64,000 bases of DNA from an uncultured Candidatus Melainabacteria bacterium (GTDB taxonomy: Bacteria > Cyanobacteriota > Vampirovibrionia > Gastranaerophilales > Gastranaerophilaceae): assembly GCA_934757155.1 (NCBI GenBank), contig CAKVLI010000006.1, positions 1 to 64,000 of the forward strand, read 5' to 3'. Both the position numbers and the translations under genes were made by a program. Numbering within the stretch: the stretch's first letter is position 1; each line of letters begins with the position of its first letter. The notes under the pieces were generated by a model. The model was not told the origin of the DNA and made no database searches. It saw only the letters and a list, made by a program, of their open reading frames with translations. Shown one piece after another: positions 26,598 through 35,689 of the stretch.

Positions 26598-26947
26598 ACA
26601 AATCCTCAACAGATGAAATAATAAAGAATATAAAGGTTCACCACTCATTACTGCCCGCATTTCAGTCAGACGATCCGGTTCGTGATGCAATTCTTGCCGG
26701 AGTTAAAGTGACCGGAGTAACTTTAACATATAAAGATAAAATCGTAGCTCAATATCCGATTTTTATCACAAATGATATGCACTACGACGAATTAAAAATG
26801 TATCTTGAATACATCGAAAACATTATGACTCCGCTAGTTGCAGAAAAAATCGCAAACAATGAAGCTTTTGAAATCCAAACATTAATGAAAAGCCAAAAGT
26901 GCGGCGGACATTCCTGCAACGGCAATTGCGGAGGTTGCAAGCATTGA
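26594..26947 (+). CDS. Unknown small protein with Cys-rich C-terminal tail
   Basis: 117 aa. The body (about 95 residues) is a mixed alpha/beta domain with VKVTGVTLTYKDKIVAQYPIFI; no family recognised. The last 15 residues are Gly/Cys-rich with Cys103, 108, 112 and 115 plus two His, suggesting metal or Fe-S binding. It overlaps glgA by 4 nt and the next gene by TTGA. Similar short Cys-rich tails end both PFL subunits in this window. Confidence 0.55.
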   Translation: MNKSSTDEIIKNIKVHHSLLPAFQSDDPVRDAILAGVKVTGVTLTYKDKIVAQYPIFITNDMHYDELKMYLEYIENIMTPLVAEKIANNEAFEIQTLMKSQKCGGHSCNGNCGGCKH

Positions 26948-27738
26948 ATATATTGATTATCGGAACTAATGATGCTGAACTTGCACTATTAGAACTTTGT
27001 CTTAAATCAAAATTCCTGGATAAAATCTATACAGCATCTTCAGAACCACTCGACGGAATCCCAAATATTGAATACAACAACTATGAGGAACTCGCAAAAA
27101 AATCTCGTGCGCTAAACATAGATATAGCGCTCACTGCAAACAACAAACTCCTGAAAGACGGAATCACAGATGAATTAAAACGCTTTGGAGTTAACATTAT
27201 CGGCATCAATAAAAAGTGGTCAAATTTGGATTCAAGAATTATCTCAAAGAATCTTGCTGCACACTATTCAATCAATGTGCCTGAAATCATAAAAGCACCT
27301 ATAACATTCCCTGTGGTGTTAAAAACAGATTTACCCGAAAGCACACAGATAGCAGAATCAATGTCCGATTTGATAGAAAAAAAAGAAATACTTATCGGCA
27401 AGAAAAACTTTTTAGAAGAATATATGCAGGGCGAAGTTTTTTATCTGCTCTCACTTTGGGACGGAAAAAATATTGTTTCATTTAACCCACCTCAAAAGTT
27501 AACCGAAGTTCAACAAGACAGACTTGAACTTTACAAAACGAAATTAAACTTTATGCTCTCTGATGAGAAGGCTGATTTTACAGGATTCATAACCTCAAAA
27601 CTACTTTGGACAAGGAATGATTGGTATTTGTTGGAATACATAATTTATCCGTCCGTGCAAACTTCCCTCAACACAATTGAGAAAGATTTTTTGTATATCC
27701 TAAATCTCGCTGTATATCAGAAATTGAACGAGTTGTAG
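26944..27738 (+). CDS. Truncated PurD-like ATP-grasp paralogue
   Basis: 264 aa starting at TTG 26944, which overlaps the upstream TGA; GGAGG (26930-26934) lies 9 nt before it. The N terminus NILIIGTNDAELALLEL resembles the PurD Rossmann start (VLVIGSGGREHAL). Later, GVNIIGINKKWSNLDS, FPVVLKTD and EEYMQGEVFYLLSLWDGKNIV follow the PurD ATP-grasp layout. It is about 160 residues shorter than PurD and lacks the Glu/Asn catalytic end. It is probably not a purine enzyme; a regulatory or new ligase role in the glgA operon is possible. Confidence 0.5.
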   Translation: MNILIIGTNDAELALLELCLKSKFLDKIYTASSEPLDGIPNIEYNNYEELAKKSRALNIDIALTANNKLLKDGITDELKRFGVNIIGINKKWSNLDSRIISKNLAAHYSINVPEIIKAPITFPVVLKTDLPESTQIAESMSDLIEKKEILIGKKNFLEEYMQGEVFYLLSLWDGKNIVSFNPPQKLTEVQQDRLELYKTKLNFMLSDEKADFTGFITSKLLWTRNDWYLLEYIIYPSVQTSLNTIEKDFLYILNLAVYQKLNEL

Positions 27739-27760
27739 AGAATGCACTTTTTTAAAGTTA

Positions 27761-27796
27761 CTCCTTATCCTGTTAGGAGAAGGTTGGGATGAGGTG
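27761..27796 (-). repeat. Palindromic intergenic repeat, family 2, diverged copy
   Basis: The reverse complement begins CACCTCATCCCAACC and ends AGGATAAGGAG, matching 24921-24956 with scattered changes. It follows the PurD-like gene. Confidence 0.6.
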
Positions 27797-27824
27797 ACAA
27801 CGAATTATAAACTTTCAAATAAAT

Positions 27825-27856
27825 TAAAAAAGAGCCACCCTTGTGACTCTTTTTTA
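27825..27856 (-). terminator. Terminator of the tRNA-Gly gene
   Basis: On the minus strand GAGTCAC / GTGGCTC with a 4-nt loop and T6 after it. One pair is G-U on this strand but mismatched on the other, supporting the orientation. Confidence 0.8.
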
Positions 27857-27860
27857 ATTA

Positions 27861-27932
27861 GCGGAAGACGAGACTCGAACTCGCGACAGTCTGCTTGGAA
27901 GGCAGATACTCTACCAACTGAGCTACTTCCGC
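27861..27932 (-). tRNA. tRNA-Gly (anticodon TCC)
   Basis: 72 nt. Acceptor GCGGAAG / CTTCCGC, D-arm GCTCAGTTGGTAGAG, anticodon stem TCTGC / GCAGA with loop CTTCCAA, and TTCGAGT T-loop. CCA is not encoded. A terminator follows 4 nt downstream. Confidence 0.97.
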
Positions 27933-27981
27933 ACACCGACTATATTAATATAAACATAATCGGATATCAAGCTCTTACAAC

Positions 27982-28602
27982 TTAATTAAGTTGTTGCATT
28001 TTAGTTTCAACTTCAACTGTGTTATCTGGAGCCGTGTGAGCATAAAGTCTTAAGCTTACATTGGCTATCAACACTTTCTTATCCTTTTCGTAAGGATTTA
28101 CTGATATTTCATTAATTCTTATGTAGTACGGATATTGATACAAGTCTTGTATTAATTTTCCAAGATTAACATAATTAGACACCAATTCCATATTAACATC
28201 ACATACGAAATAAACATCTTTGCCGAATTTAACGAATGCATCCGCTTCAGGATTATAACTGTAATCAATAGATTTTATTTTAACACCGTTCGTGTGAACC
28301 ATTTCAATTACGTCATTGTACAGCGTAAAGAAGAGTGTATCATTTCCTAAATCAGATTCAACCGGATAGTATATCCTTTTTTGAGAACCGGCAATAGATT
28401 CTTTAATCTTTTTGATTTTTGCTTGAACAATTCTCAACTTGTTGTTCAAAGCATCCAACTCTTGTTGTTTCTTTTCAATTGTTTCTTCCAAAGATTTTGT
28501 TTTGACAACCATTGGCTGAATCACACTGTATGTTCCGAAAATCAACAACGCAATTACAACAATGAAAATTAAAACACCATAATATCTTTTATATTTATCC
28601 AT
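27982..28602 (-). CDS. pilO: Type IV pilus assembly protein PilO-like
   Basis: 206 aa from ATG 28602 (AAAGGATG upstream). A short cytosolic head, one membrane helix (YYGVLIFIVVIALLIFGTY), a coiled coil (LEETIEKKQQELDALNNKL), then a periplasmic ferredoxin-like domain (LVSNYVNLGKLIQDLYQYPYYIRINEI). It follows the PilM-PilN fusion by 15 nt, the usual order. It would form the inner-membrane alignment complex of a type IV pilus. Confidence 0.75.
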   Translation of the reverse strand: MDKYKRYYGVLIFIVVIALLIFGTYSVIQPMVVKTKSLEETIEKKQQELDALNNKLRIVQAKIKKIKESIAGSQKRIYYPVESDLGNDTLFFTLYNDVIEMVHTNGVKIKSIDYSYNPEADAFVKFGKDVYFVCDVNMELVSNYVNLGKLIQDLYQYPYYIRINEISVNPYEKDKKVLIANVSLRLYAHTAPDNTVEVETKMQQLN

Positions 28603-28617
28603 CAATTCATCCTTTTA

Positions 28618-30315
28618 TTAATCTATTGGTTCCAAATCCGGTAAGTTTGCCTTACTACTGCTTTTTGACTTACTCTTTGCCTTGTTTTGAGCAGCTTTGC
28701 CTTTTTTTGCCTTTGCTTTAGTAGATTTTGTTTCTTTTACTACCTCTGGAGCATCAGAAATGCGGAATTGATAAAAGTCTGCACTCATAGAAGTCAAGAT
28801 TGAATCCGTATCAAATCTTTCTTCCGCAGCTAAAGTGCTTAACTGAGACTGCGATGCCAATCCCAATTTTTGAAGCTTGATTGCAGAACCCGGAACGTAA
28901 TCCTTAATATTTCTAAAGAAACTATATACGCTTTCCAAATTATCAGCCTGACCTTCGATTGTGGTATTGTCACCCAAAGTCAAAGATGTTAGCCACAATT
29001 TCTTAGGAATTTCTGTTCCAACGATTGTATAATATGAATAAATAGCTTTATTGTGAACTAAACCAATACGAATTTCGTCCCCTTCATCAAACAAATCAGA
29101 CGAAATATTTTCATTTTCCTTCAAGAATTTATTAATTTGGTCAATATTTCTTTCAAGCTGTGCCAATGAGTCTTCTTGCTGCATAATTCTTGCATTCAAT
29201 GGAATGTATGCTGCCAAAGCAAGCGCTCCAATTATAATAGTTGCCAAGATTGAAAGTCCAATCATATTTCCAACAGACAATACATATGACAAAGAACCAA
29301 ACCTAAATACAGGAGGTTGTGTTAGAGTGTAAACGTCCCCTAAACCTGCATTAAATAAATTGAAGTAAGCACTTGAATATGGTGCAAAATCTCTGTTAAT
29401 AGCTGCACCAATAACGTCAAGCGAGATTGCTTTAGCAACTTTCTCATCAATTGCGCCAGAAGAATACAAATACTCTTCTTTTGCGTAACTATTAGCTTCA
29501 TGGTGAATTATTTGACCATTGAATGCTAATTTGCTAGACAACGATTCAGCACTGATTACATCTGTTTTAGAAACGATATACAAGTATTGAGAAGGTTGTT
29601 TTTTAAGCAACAAGTTCGCAGCATTTGCGACAGTTGCGTAGTTTTCGGCATCTCCCAATACTTCTCCAATACTGATTTTCTCTTCAAAATAATCTATGTA
29701 GTTTTTACCTTGCATAGGAATTATTCTGCATACAGTATTTTCAATTACCATTAATACCCAAGAAGTATCTGCATCAACATTAACTCGGTCACCATATCTC
29801 AACGCATTAAAGGTTGAATTCACAGAAGAATCCATATTAACAAGATTGTAACCCAAATCCTTTACCTGCATTGCAATCTCAATCAATGGAACCTTTTGCA
29901 TTGCAGTATATGCAATTTTGTTAAACTGCATTGTTGAATTAGGGAGCTTAACAGCACTGATACATGGCTCTGTTTCTTTGAACATACTGTTATCCGCTAA
30001 TTCTTCTTCAATGACGTTAGTAATCTGTTGTTCATCAAGTGTTGCCGGATAATCGTTTATTCTAAAATACACGGTTGGCAAAGAAATTGATATATCAGCT
30101 CCCTTAGGAATATTTAATTCTACCAACAAGTCTTGAAGCGTTTCTTTAAATACATCCAAGTCCGAAATTTCTTTACGATTGTTATCGTACCCCAACTGTT
30201 TGCATCCATACTTTTGAATAGTTCTTGACGCAAAATCAATCTGAGCAACTTCTAAGCCCATATCAGGAGTAACGGAAACTCCGACTGCAACGTTTTTCTT
30301 AAAATTAAATGCCAT
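28618..30315 (-). CDS. pilM: PilM-PilN fusion, type IV pilus alignment protein
   Basis: 565 aa. Residues about 1-300 are an actin-like PilM domain (VAVGVSVTPDMGLEVAQID, ISLPTVYFRI, a nucleotide-site-like VLMVIEN). Residues about 345-375 form a membrane helix (GNMIGLSILATIIIGALALAAYI), then a PilN-like coiled coil and a ferredoxin-like domain (KLWLTSLTLGDNTTIEGQA). The last 60 residues are a Lys/Ser/Ala-rich disordered tail. PilM and PilN are normally separate proteins that bind through the PilN N terminus; here they are one chain. Confidence 0.7.
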   Translation of the reverse strand: MAFNFKKNVAVGVSVTPDMGLEVAQIDFASRTIQKYGCKQLGYDNNRKEISDLDVFKETLQDLLVELNIPKGADISISLPTVYFRINDYPATLDEQQITNVIEEELADNSMFKETEPCISAVKLPNSTMQFNKIAYTAMQKVPLIEIAMQVKDLGYNLVNMDSSVNSTFNALRYGDRVNVDADTSWVLMVIENTVCRIIPMQGKNYIDYFEEKISIGEVLGDAENYATVANAANLLLKKQPSQYLYIVSKTDVISAESLSSKLAFNGQIIHHEANSYAKEEYLYSSGAIDEKVAKAISLDVIGAAINRDFAPYSSAYFNLFNAGLGDVYTLTQPPVFRFGSLSYVLSVGNMIGLSILATIIIGALALAAYIPLNARIMQQEDSLAQLERNIDQINKFLKENENISSDLFDEGDEIRIGLVHNKAIYSYYTIVGTEIPKKLWLTSLTLGDNTTIEGQADNLESVYSFFRNIKDYVPGSAIKLQKLGLASQSQLSTLAAEERFDTDSILTSMSADFYQFRISDAPEVVKETKSTKAKAKKGKAAQNKAKSKSKSSSKANLPDLEPID

Positions 30316-30380
30316 GCCTGTTTCTTCCTATTTTTTTTTATTGTACAATAAAACTCAAAATTTGTATACAGGTTAAATAG

Positions 30381-31289
30381 ATGAATAGCATAAAAGAGAG
30401 AATTCAAAAACTAAAAAAAGAAAAAAACGCAGTAATACTGGCTCACAGCTATCAAAACTTAGAAATTGATGAAGTTGCTGACTTTGTGGGTGATTCTTTA
30501 TATTTGTGTCAAAGAGCAAAAGAAACAAACGCAGGTATAATCGTATTCGCAGGGGTTTACTTTATGGCACAAACAGCCAAAATCATATCTCCGGACAAAA
30601 AAGTTTTGTTACCAAATATGAAGGCCGGATGTCTAATGGCTGATATGATTGATTTGCCTAAGATTACTGATTTTAAAACAAAACACCCCAATCTTCCAGT
30701 GGTATGTTACATAAATTCAACAGCAGAAGTCAAATCCGAATGCGATATTTGCTGCACAAGTTCAAATGTATTAAAAATATTAAGAAGTCTTGACAAAAAA
30801 GAAATTCTCTTTGTACCGGATGCGAATCTTGGCAAATGGGCAGAATCGCAATTGGACGGAATCAAAATAACCACATTTGACGGAAATTGTCCTGTACACA
30901 ACAATGTTCCAGTTGGCTCCGTTATGAACGCTCGCAAAAAATATCCAAATGCAAAAATTTTAATACACCCTGAGTGCAAACCGGAAGTAAGCGTTTTGGG
31001 GGATTACGTAGGCAGTACAAGCGGAATAATAAATTACGTAAAAGAAAGTCCTGACAATCAGTTTGTAATTGTAACAGAAAAAGGAGTTGCGGACAGACTC
31101 AAACGTGATTATCCGAACAAGGAATTTATCCTGATTTCAGATAATATGATTTGTGAAAGTATGAAACTCACGACTTTAGAAGAAATACTTTATTCACTGG
31201 AGAATGAAGTCAATGAAATCACTCTGGATGAAGAAGTTCGAACTCGCAGTCTTGGCTGTATTGAAAGAATGTTGAAGGTGTCAAAATGA
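30381..31289 (+). CDS. nadA: Quinolinate synthase A
   Basis: 302 aa. Starts IKERIQKLKKEKNAVILAHSYQ and carries DEVADFVGDSLYLCQRAKE, the GCLMADM Cys, SECDICCTS Cys, GNCPVH, HPEC and LSLG-type C-terminal Cys (RSLGCIERML) typical of the Fe-S NadA. It condenses iminoaspartate with DHAP for NAD synthesis. nadB and nadC are not adjacent. It overlaps rlmB by ATGA. Confidence 0.95.
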   Translation: MNSIKERIQKLKKEKNAVILAHSYQNLEIDEVADFVGDSLYLCQRAKETNAGIIVFAGVYFMAQTAKIISPDKKVLLPNMKAGCLMADMIDLPKITDFKTKHPNLPVVCYINSTAEVKSECDICCTSSNVLKILRSLDKKEILFVPDANLGKWAESQLDGIKITTFDGNCPVHNNVPVGSVMNARKKYPNAKILIHPECKPEVSVLGDYVGSTSGIINYVKESPDNQFVIVTEKGVADRLKRDYPNKEFILISDNMICESMKLTTLEEILYSLENEVNEITLDEEVRTRSLGCIERMLKVSK

Positions 31290-32047
31290 GTGAAGAAAGT
31301 TTTATTTACGGAAAAAATGCAGTAATCGAAGCTCTTGAAACCGGAAACAGAGAGTTCAACAGAATATTGATTTCCAACACATCCAGAGCGGACGAAAAAA
31401 TTGAAAAAATCAAACAACTTGCAAAAGAGTCCGGAATTGTTTTTCAGTTTGTGAACAAAGAAAAACTCAACCAAATTGCTCAAGAAGCTCGTCACCAAGG
31501 GGTCATTGCACAAATTGCCCCAATCAAATACGAAGAGTTAGAAGATTTTATTGAACGCAAGTCTGATAAACTTGCTTCTGTAATAATTTTGGACGGGATA
31601 GAAGACTCCCACAATCTTGGCGCAATTATTCGTTCTGCTGTTTGTGCAGGTGTTGACGGGATTATTCTTCCTTCGAGAAGAGGGGTATTGGTTAATTCTA
31701 CCGTTGAAAAAACGAGTGCGGGCGCAGTAAACCATATTTCTATAATAAAAGTAAATAGCATAGTTAACGCTGTCCAAAAATTAAAAGAAAACAACTACTG
31801 GGTAATTGCTTCGGATCATCATTCTGATAATGATTATTATGATATTGATTACACAGACATGAATTTTGCATTAATTATGGGAGCTGAACACGCAGGCATT
31901 TCGAAATCATTACTTAAACTTTCGGATTTTAAGGTTAAAATACCAATGTTAACAAATTTTAATTCTTTAAATGTTTCAAACGCAGCTGCTATAATATTAT
32001 TTGAGAGCGTTAAACAAAAGTTACGAAAAACTGAGAAAAGAGGCTAA
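31286..32047 (+). CDS. rlmB: 23S rRNA 2'-O-methyltransferase of the RlmB/TrmH family
   Basis: 253 aa. Starts [13 protein letters not shown]. The N-terminal substrate-binding domain is followed by the SPOUT knot: [17 protein letters not shown] (motif 1), MGAEHAGIS (motif 2) and [22 protein letters not shown] (motif 3). It methylates 23S rRNA from SAM. It overlaps nadA by 4 nt and precedes the sigma gene by 1 nt. Confidence 0.92.
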   Translation: MSEESFIYGKNAVIEALETGNREFNRILISNTSRADEKIEKIKQLAKESGIVFQFVNKEKLNQIAQEARHQGVIAQIAPIKYEELEDFIERKSDKLASVIILDGIEDSHNLGAIIRSAVCAGVDGIILPSRRGVLVNSTVEKTSAGAVNHISIIKVNSIVNAVQKLKENNYWVIASDHHSDNDYYDIDYTDMNFALIMGAEHAGISKSLLKLSDFKVKIPMLTNFNSLNVSNAAAIILFESVKQKLRKTEKRG

Positions 32048-32048
32048 A

Positions 32049-33050
32049 ATGGCTAAAAAAAGTAAATTAAATATCATAGTCGATGACATTTCTGATGAAG
32101 GCGTTGATTTTAACAGTATTGAGCCTGTCGAAGATTTGGATGACGAAGATAATATTGCAATTGAAGAGCCGAAGACTCAAGAGAGCCTGAACTCAGTTAA
32201 TTCTGATGACTCTGTAAGAATTTATCTTCAACAAATTGGGAAAATCCCTCTTCTTTCAGCAGAAGAAGAGCTCGAAGTTGCCAAAAAGATTTATGACACA
32301 CAGTGTGAAATTGCCAGAAAAGTTCTGATAAATGCGAACTTACGTCTTGTTGTAAGTATTGCAAAAAAATACATCGGACGCGGACTCTCTTTCTTGGATT
32401 TAATTCAGGAAGGAAATATGGGACTGATTAAAGCTACTGAAAAATTTGATTACACAAAAGGGTACAAGTTCTCAACATATGCAACCTGGTGGATTCAACA
32501 ATCTATCACAAGAGCAATCGCGGACAAAGCAAGAATTATCAGATTGCCTATTCACTTGATTGAATCTATTAACAAAATCAAAAAAGCGACCATTGATTTA
32601 ACTACAGAATTGGGTAGAATTCCTGTAAAACAAGAGATTGCGGACAAATTGGGAATTCCGGTATCAAAGCTTACGTCAATCATAAAATCTACTCAATCTA
32701 CCATAAGTATTGACACCCCGACTGGACAAAAGGATGATTCTAACAAAATCATCGACTACATCGTAGACGAATCAACCTTAGCTCCGGAGTCACTTGTATC
32801 ACAAGAAAGCCTTCTTGATGATATTAAAGGTATGCTCGAACAATTGAGTCCAAAAGAAAGAGACGTACTGATTTTGAGATTTGGTTTAAATAACGACGGA
32901 AACAAAAAAACCTTGGACGAAATTGGTACAATTTACGGAGTTTCAAGAGAAAGAATCCGCCAAATCGAAAACAGAGCAATTTCTAAATTGAAAAAACTCT
33001 GCAAGAACAAGAATTTAACCGCCGGATTAAAGAACTATTTCGGTGCATAA
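32049..33050 (+). CDS. sigA: RpoD/SigA-type sigma factor
   Basis: 333 aa from ATG 32049 (AGAGG upstream). Region 1.2 [21 protein letters not shown], region 2 [27 protein letters not shown] and [19 protein letters not shown], region 3, and region 4 [18 protein letters not shown] are complete. The N terminus is an acidic stretch of about 45 residues in place of region 1.1. It is either the primary sigma factor or a close group-2 paralogue. The -35/-10 boxes in this window fit such a sigma. Confidence 0.85.
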   Translation: MAKKSKLNIIVDDISDEGVDFNSIEPVEDLDDEDNIAIEEPKTQESLNSVNSDDSVRIYLQQIGKIPLLSAEEELEVAKKIYDTQCEIARKVLINANLRLVVSIAKKYIGRGLSFLDLIQEGNMGLIKATEKFDYTKGYKFSTYATWWIQQSITRAIADKARIIRLPIHLIESINKIKKATIDLTTELGRIPVKQEIADKLGIPVSKLTSIIKSTQSTISIDTPTGQKDDSNKIIDYIVDESTLAPESLVSQESLLDDIKGMLEQLSPKERDVLILRFGLNNDGNKKTLDEIGTIYGVSRERIRQIENRAISKLKKLCKNKNLTAGLKNYFGA

Positions 33051-33063
33051 TAAAGGATTAAAA

Positions 33064-34824
33064 ATGACAGATATAAATAGAATTAACGAATTAGTTGGAA
33101 ATAAAGAGTTTGAAGAAGCAAGAGTTTGGATTAAGGAAGGACTTGTGGAAAATCCAAACGATGCAGAATTACTTAAACTCGGCGGATTAACCGATGTTAA
33201 CTTAAACTTGTGGGATGAAGCCAGACAAAAGTTTGAATCTGTCGTAAAATTTTCTCCGGAAGATGCAACCTCATGGTTTTATCTTGCAGGGTGCTATGAC
33301 AAGTTAGGTGACCTGATTTCCGCTAAGAATGCATACATAACTGTTCTTCAGCTTCGTCCGGAATACATGGAGGCTTATCAAAGCCTTTGCGTAACGCTTT
33401 TGAAACTTAATGAAATTGATGAAACGGTTAATTATGCGAGAAGAGCATCCGCACTTGACCCTGATGCATACATTTACGATTTTATTATCGGAACAGCTTA
33501 TATGAAGAATAAGGCTTATGACGAAGCTCTTGAACCATTACAACAGGCTGTAGAAAAAGCTCCAAGGAACCTTGGCTCACTGAACAGTCTGGGCACATGC
33601 TATATGGCAACCGGAAAAAGTGACGATGCTATAAAGATTTATGAGAGAGCGCTTGAGATTAGCCCTCAAAGCCCCATGGCATATTTTAATATCGGTTCTG
33701 CCTATCAAATCAAGCAAAACCATGAAAAAGCGGTTGAATACCTCAGAAAAGCTGTTGAAATAGATGAAGACGAAAGTTTTCTGTCCGCGCTTGCAATGTC
33801 TGAAGTCAAATTAAGAGATTATGATTGCGCATTGAAGCATTACAAGCAGCTTTCACTCATGTGCCCAGGGAAAGAGAATTATAAATATAATGTAATAACT
33901 TGTTACGAAGCTCTGGGGGATTATCAAACCGCAATAAATATGTTGGAAAGCTTAGTTTATGTTAATCCTAAATTTACACTTCCTGCTCAAAAGCTTGCAA
34001 GTCTTTATATTAAAACCAATCAACCTGCGAAAGCCAAAGAAATTTATGACAAAATTTTGTTGAAAAACAATGTTACAGCAGAAATCCTTCATCAATATGC
34101 GATTTTGTCTTCAAGTTTGTGCGATACTGAAACCGCAGAAAAGATGCTCAAAAAAGTTATTAATATGGACCCTGATTTAGCCAAGGCTCACAAGGATTTG
34201 GGTATAATCTACCTGAATAAAAGATTGTTTAATTACGCAGAAGACGAGTTCAAAACTGCGTTAAAACTTGCACCAAACGATTTTGAAATAATTTTTGAAT
34301 ACGGTAATTATTTATATTCCGTATCAAAAAACTCAGAAGCAGACAGATATTACGGAGAGGCTCTTGAGCTTGACCCTAAAAATGTTATTGCGCTAACTTT
34401 TATGGCACTTAACAAACTCGTTCTTAATCAACTTGATGAAGCTAAAAAATATATTATGAAAGCCATTGAATATGAACCTAACCATGAGTATGTTCAATTC
34501 TGTGTCGGAAGAATTTGTTATGCACGAAAAGAATACGAAGAAGCTAAAAAATATCTTATCCGTGCCGTCGAACAAAACCCTGATATAGAAACCCAAAACA
34601 CACTTGCTTTGACGTATTATGAACTCGGCGATTATAATCAAGCATTAAATATTTTCAAGAATATTGACTCTAAAAAGCCAAACAGCATTTCTGTATTAAT
34701 GAGTATGGCAAAGTGCTATGAAGCTTTAAAAGACAATGATAACGCGCTCAAGGTTTTAGACAAAGTTGTTGATATATTCCCTGAAGACGAAGATGCACAC
34801 GAGATGATAAGACGCTTGTCTTAA
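33064..34824 (+). CDS. TPR-repeat protein
   Basis: 586 aa from ATG 33064 (AAAGGA upstream). About 16 tandem 34-residue tetratricopeptide repeats run nearly its whole length (for example AYFNIGSAYQIKQNHEKAVEYL, AKAHKDLGIIYLNKRLF). No signal peptide or catalytic domain. It probably scaffolds protein complexes in the cytosol. It follows the sigma gene by 13 nt. Confidence 0.85.
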   Translation: MTDINRINELVGNKEFEEARVWIKEGLVENPNDAELLKLGGLTDVNLNLWDEARQKFESVVKFSPEDATSWFYLAGCYDKLGDLISAKNAYITVLQLRPEYMEAYQSLCVTLLKLNEIDETVNYARRASALDPDAYIYDFIIGTAYMKNKAYDEALEPLQQAVEKAPRNLGSLNSLGTCYMATGKSDDAIKIYERALEISPQSPMAYFNIGSAYQIKQNHEKAVEYLRKAVEIDEDESFLSALAMSEVKLRDYDCALKHYKQLSLMCPGKENYKYNVITCYEALGDYQTAINMLESLVYVNPKFTLPAQKLASLYIKTNQPAKAKEIYDKILLKNNVTAEILHQYAILSSSLCDTETAEKMLKKVINMDPDLAKAHKDLGIIYLNKRLFNYAEDEFKTALKLAPNDFEIIFEYGNYLYSVSKNSEADRYYGEALELDPKNVIALTFMALNKLVLNQLDEAKKYIMKAIEYEPNHEYVQFCVGRICYARKEYEEAKKYLIRAVEQNPDIETQNTLALTYYELGDYNQALNIFKNIDSKKPNSISVLMSMAKCYEALKDNDNALKVLDKVVDIFPEDEDAHEMIRRLS

Positions 34825-34860
34825 GTGGCAAAATTTATTTTTAGCAGTTTTTAAAAATGT

Positions 34861-35616
34861 ATGCTAAAAATAAATCCCAACTTTACAACCTATAATTCTC
34901 CAAGCTTCAAATCTAATCAAAGGTTAGTTGTTGACAGCAAAGGCGTTGTACGTCATCAAAATACAACCGTATTTTTTAGGGGAGACCTCAATTGGATGAA
35001 GTTTGTCAGGTTTTTGAAAAACAGATTCAAGGATGTTGACAAAGTCAATATATTTGCAGCTGCTTGTTCGGATGGCTCTGAACCGTGGTCTTTAGCCATA
35101 ATGTTAAAAGAACAATTCGGGAACGAGGCTGATAAATTTTTCCCGATTGTGGCATCCGATTTTGATTCGGAAATAATTCGACGTGCAAAAAATGCCCCTT
35201 GCACAATTAGTTTAGAGGATTCCAGATTGCTCAAATTATACACTAAGGGGAATTTTGATAAATATTTTGAACACACGAAACCAGCCTACTTAGACTTAGA
35301 CTTTTCAATTATGAAAGGAGCTGTTCGCCCGACCCCTTATATGAACTCATTAGTAAACTTCAAAGTTTCGGATATTACAAAAGAAATTGAAAATATCCCG
35401 CCCGAAAACTCTGTTGTTCTCTGCAGAAATTGTTGGAAATATTTTTCTTTTCCAAAAAGATATGAAGTCGCAGACGCCCTTGCGAACCGGCTTGGAGACA
35501 GTTCTCTGGTCGTTATGGGCTATTTGGAAGAAATGCTCAACCACGACGGAATTTTGCGAGACAAAGGTTTTCGCCCGACCAGACTAAATCATGTTTTCGA
35601 AAAAGACAAATTTTAA
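34861..35616 (+). CDS. CheR-like methyltransferase with N-terminal tag, copy 1
   Basis: 251 aa. N-terminal leader KINPNFTTYNSPSFKSNQ, then a CheR-type SAM fold: ACSDGSEPWSLAIML (motif I, compare GCSTGEEPYSIA), ASDFDSEIIRRAK (motif II), FKVSDITKE, and VVLCRNCWKYFS (compare IFCRNVLIYF). The CheR N-terminal helical domain and tail are missing, and no chemoreceptor gene is nearby, so the substrate may differ. It is about 80 percent identical to the next gene. Confidence 0.7.
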   Translation: MLKINPNFTTYNSPSFKSNQRLVVDSKGVVRHQNTTVFFRGDLNWMKFVRFLKNRFKDVDKVNIFAAACSDGSEPWSLAIMLKEQFGNEADKFFPIVASDFDSEIIRRAKNAPCTISLEDSRLLKLYTKGNFDKYFEHTKPAYLDLDFSIMKGAVRPTPYMNSLVNFKVSDITKEIENIPPENSVVLCRNCWKYFSFPKRYEVADALANRLGDSSLVVMGYLEEMLNHDGILRDKGFRPTRLNHVFEKDKF

Positions 35617-35668
35617 ACCCTTGGGTCAATATTTTGTCCCAATTGTGAACGAACAAAGTTATAACAAA
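35617..35668 (-). pseudogene. Duplicated 3' tail of the membrane-protein gene
   Basis: The minus strand reads FVRSQLGQN-I-D-P-R-V then stop, matching the last residues of the 36442-37269 gene (FVRSQLGQNFDTRV). It was carried along when the CheR-like unit was duplicated. Confidence 0.75.
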
Positions 35669-35689
35669 AACCGGAGATTTTAAAAATAT

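Noticed and set aside
34393..34641. Minus-strand open frame inside the TPR gene
   Set aside because: It is a shadow of the repeat-rich TPR coding frame, without a ribosome site or promoter.
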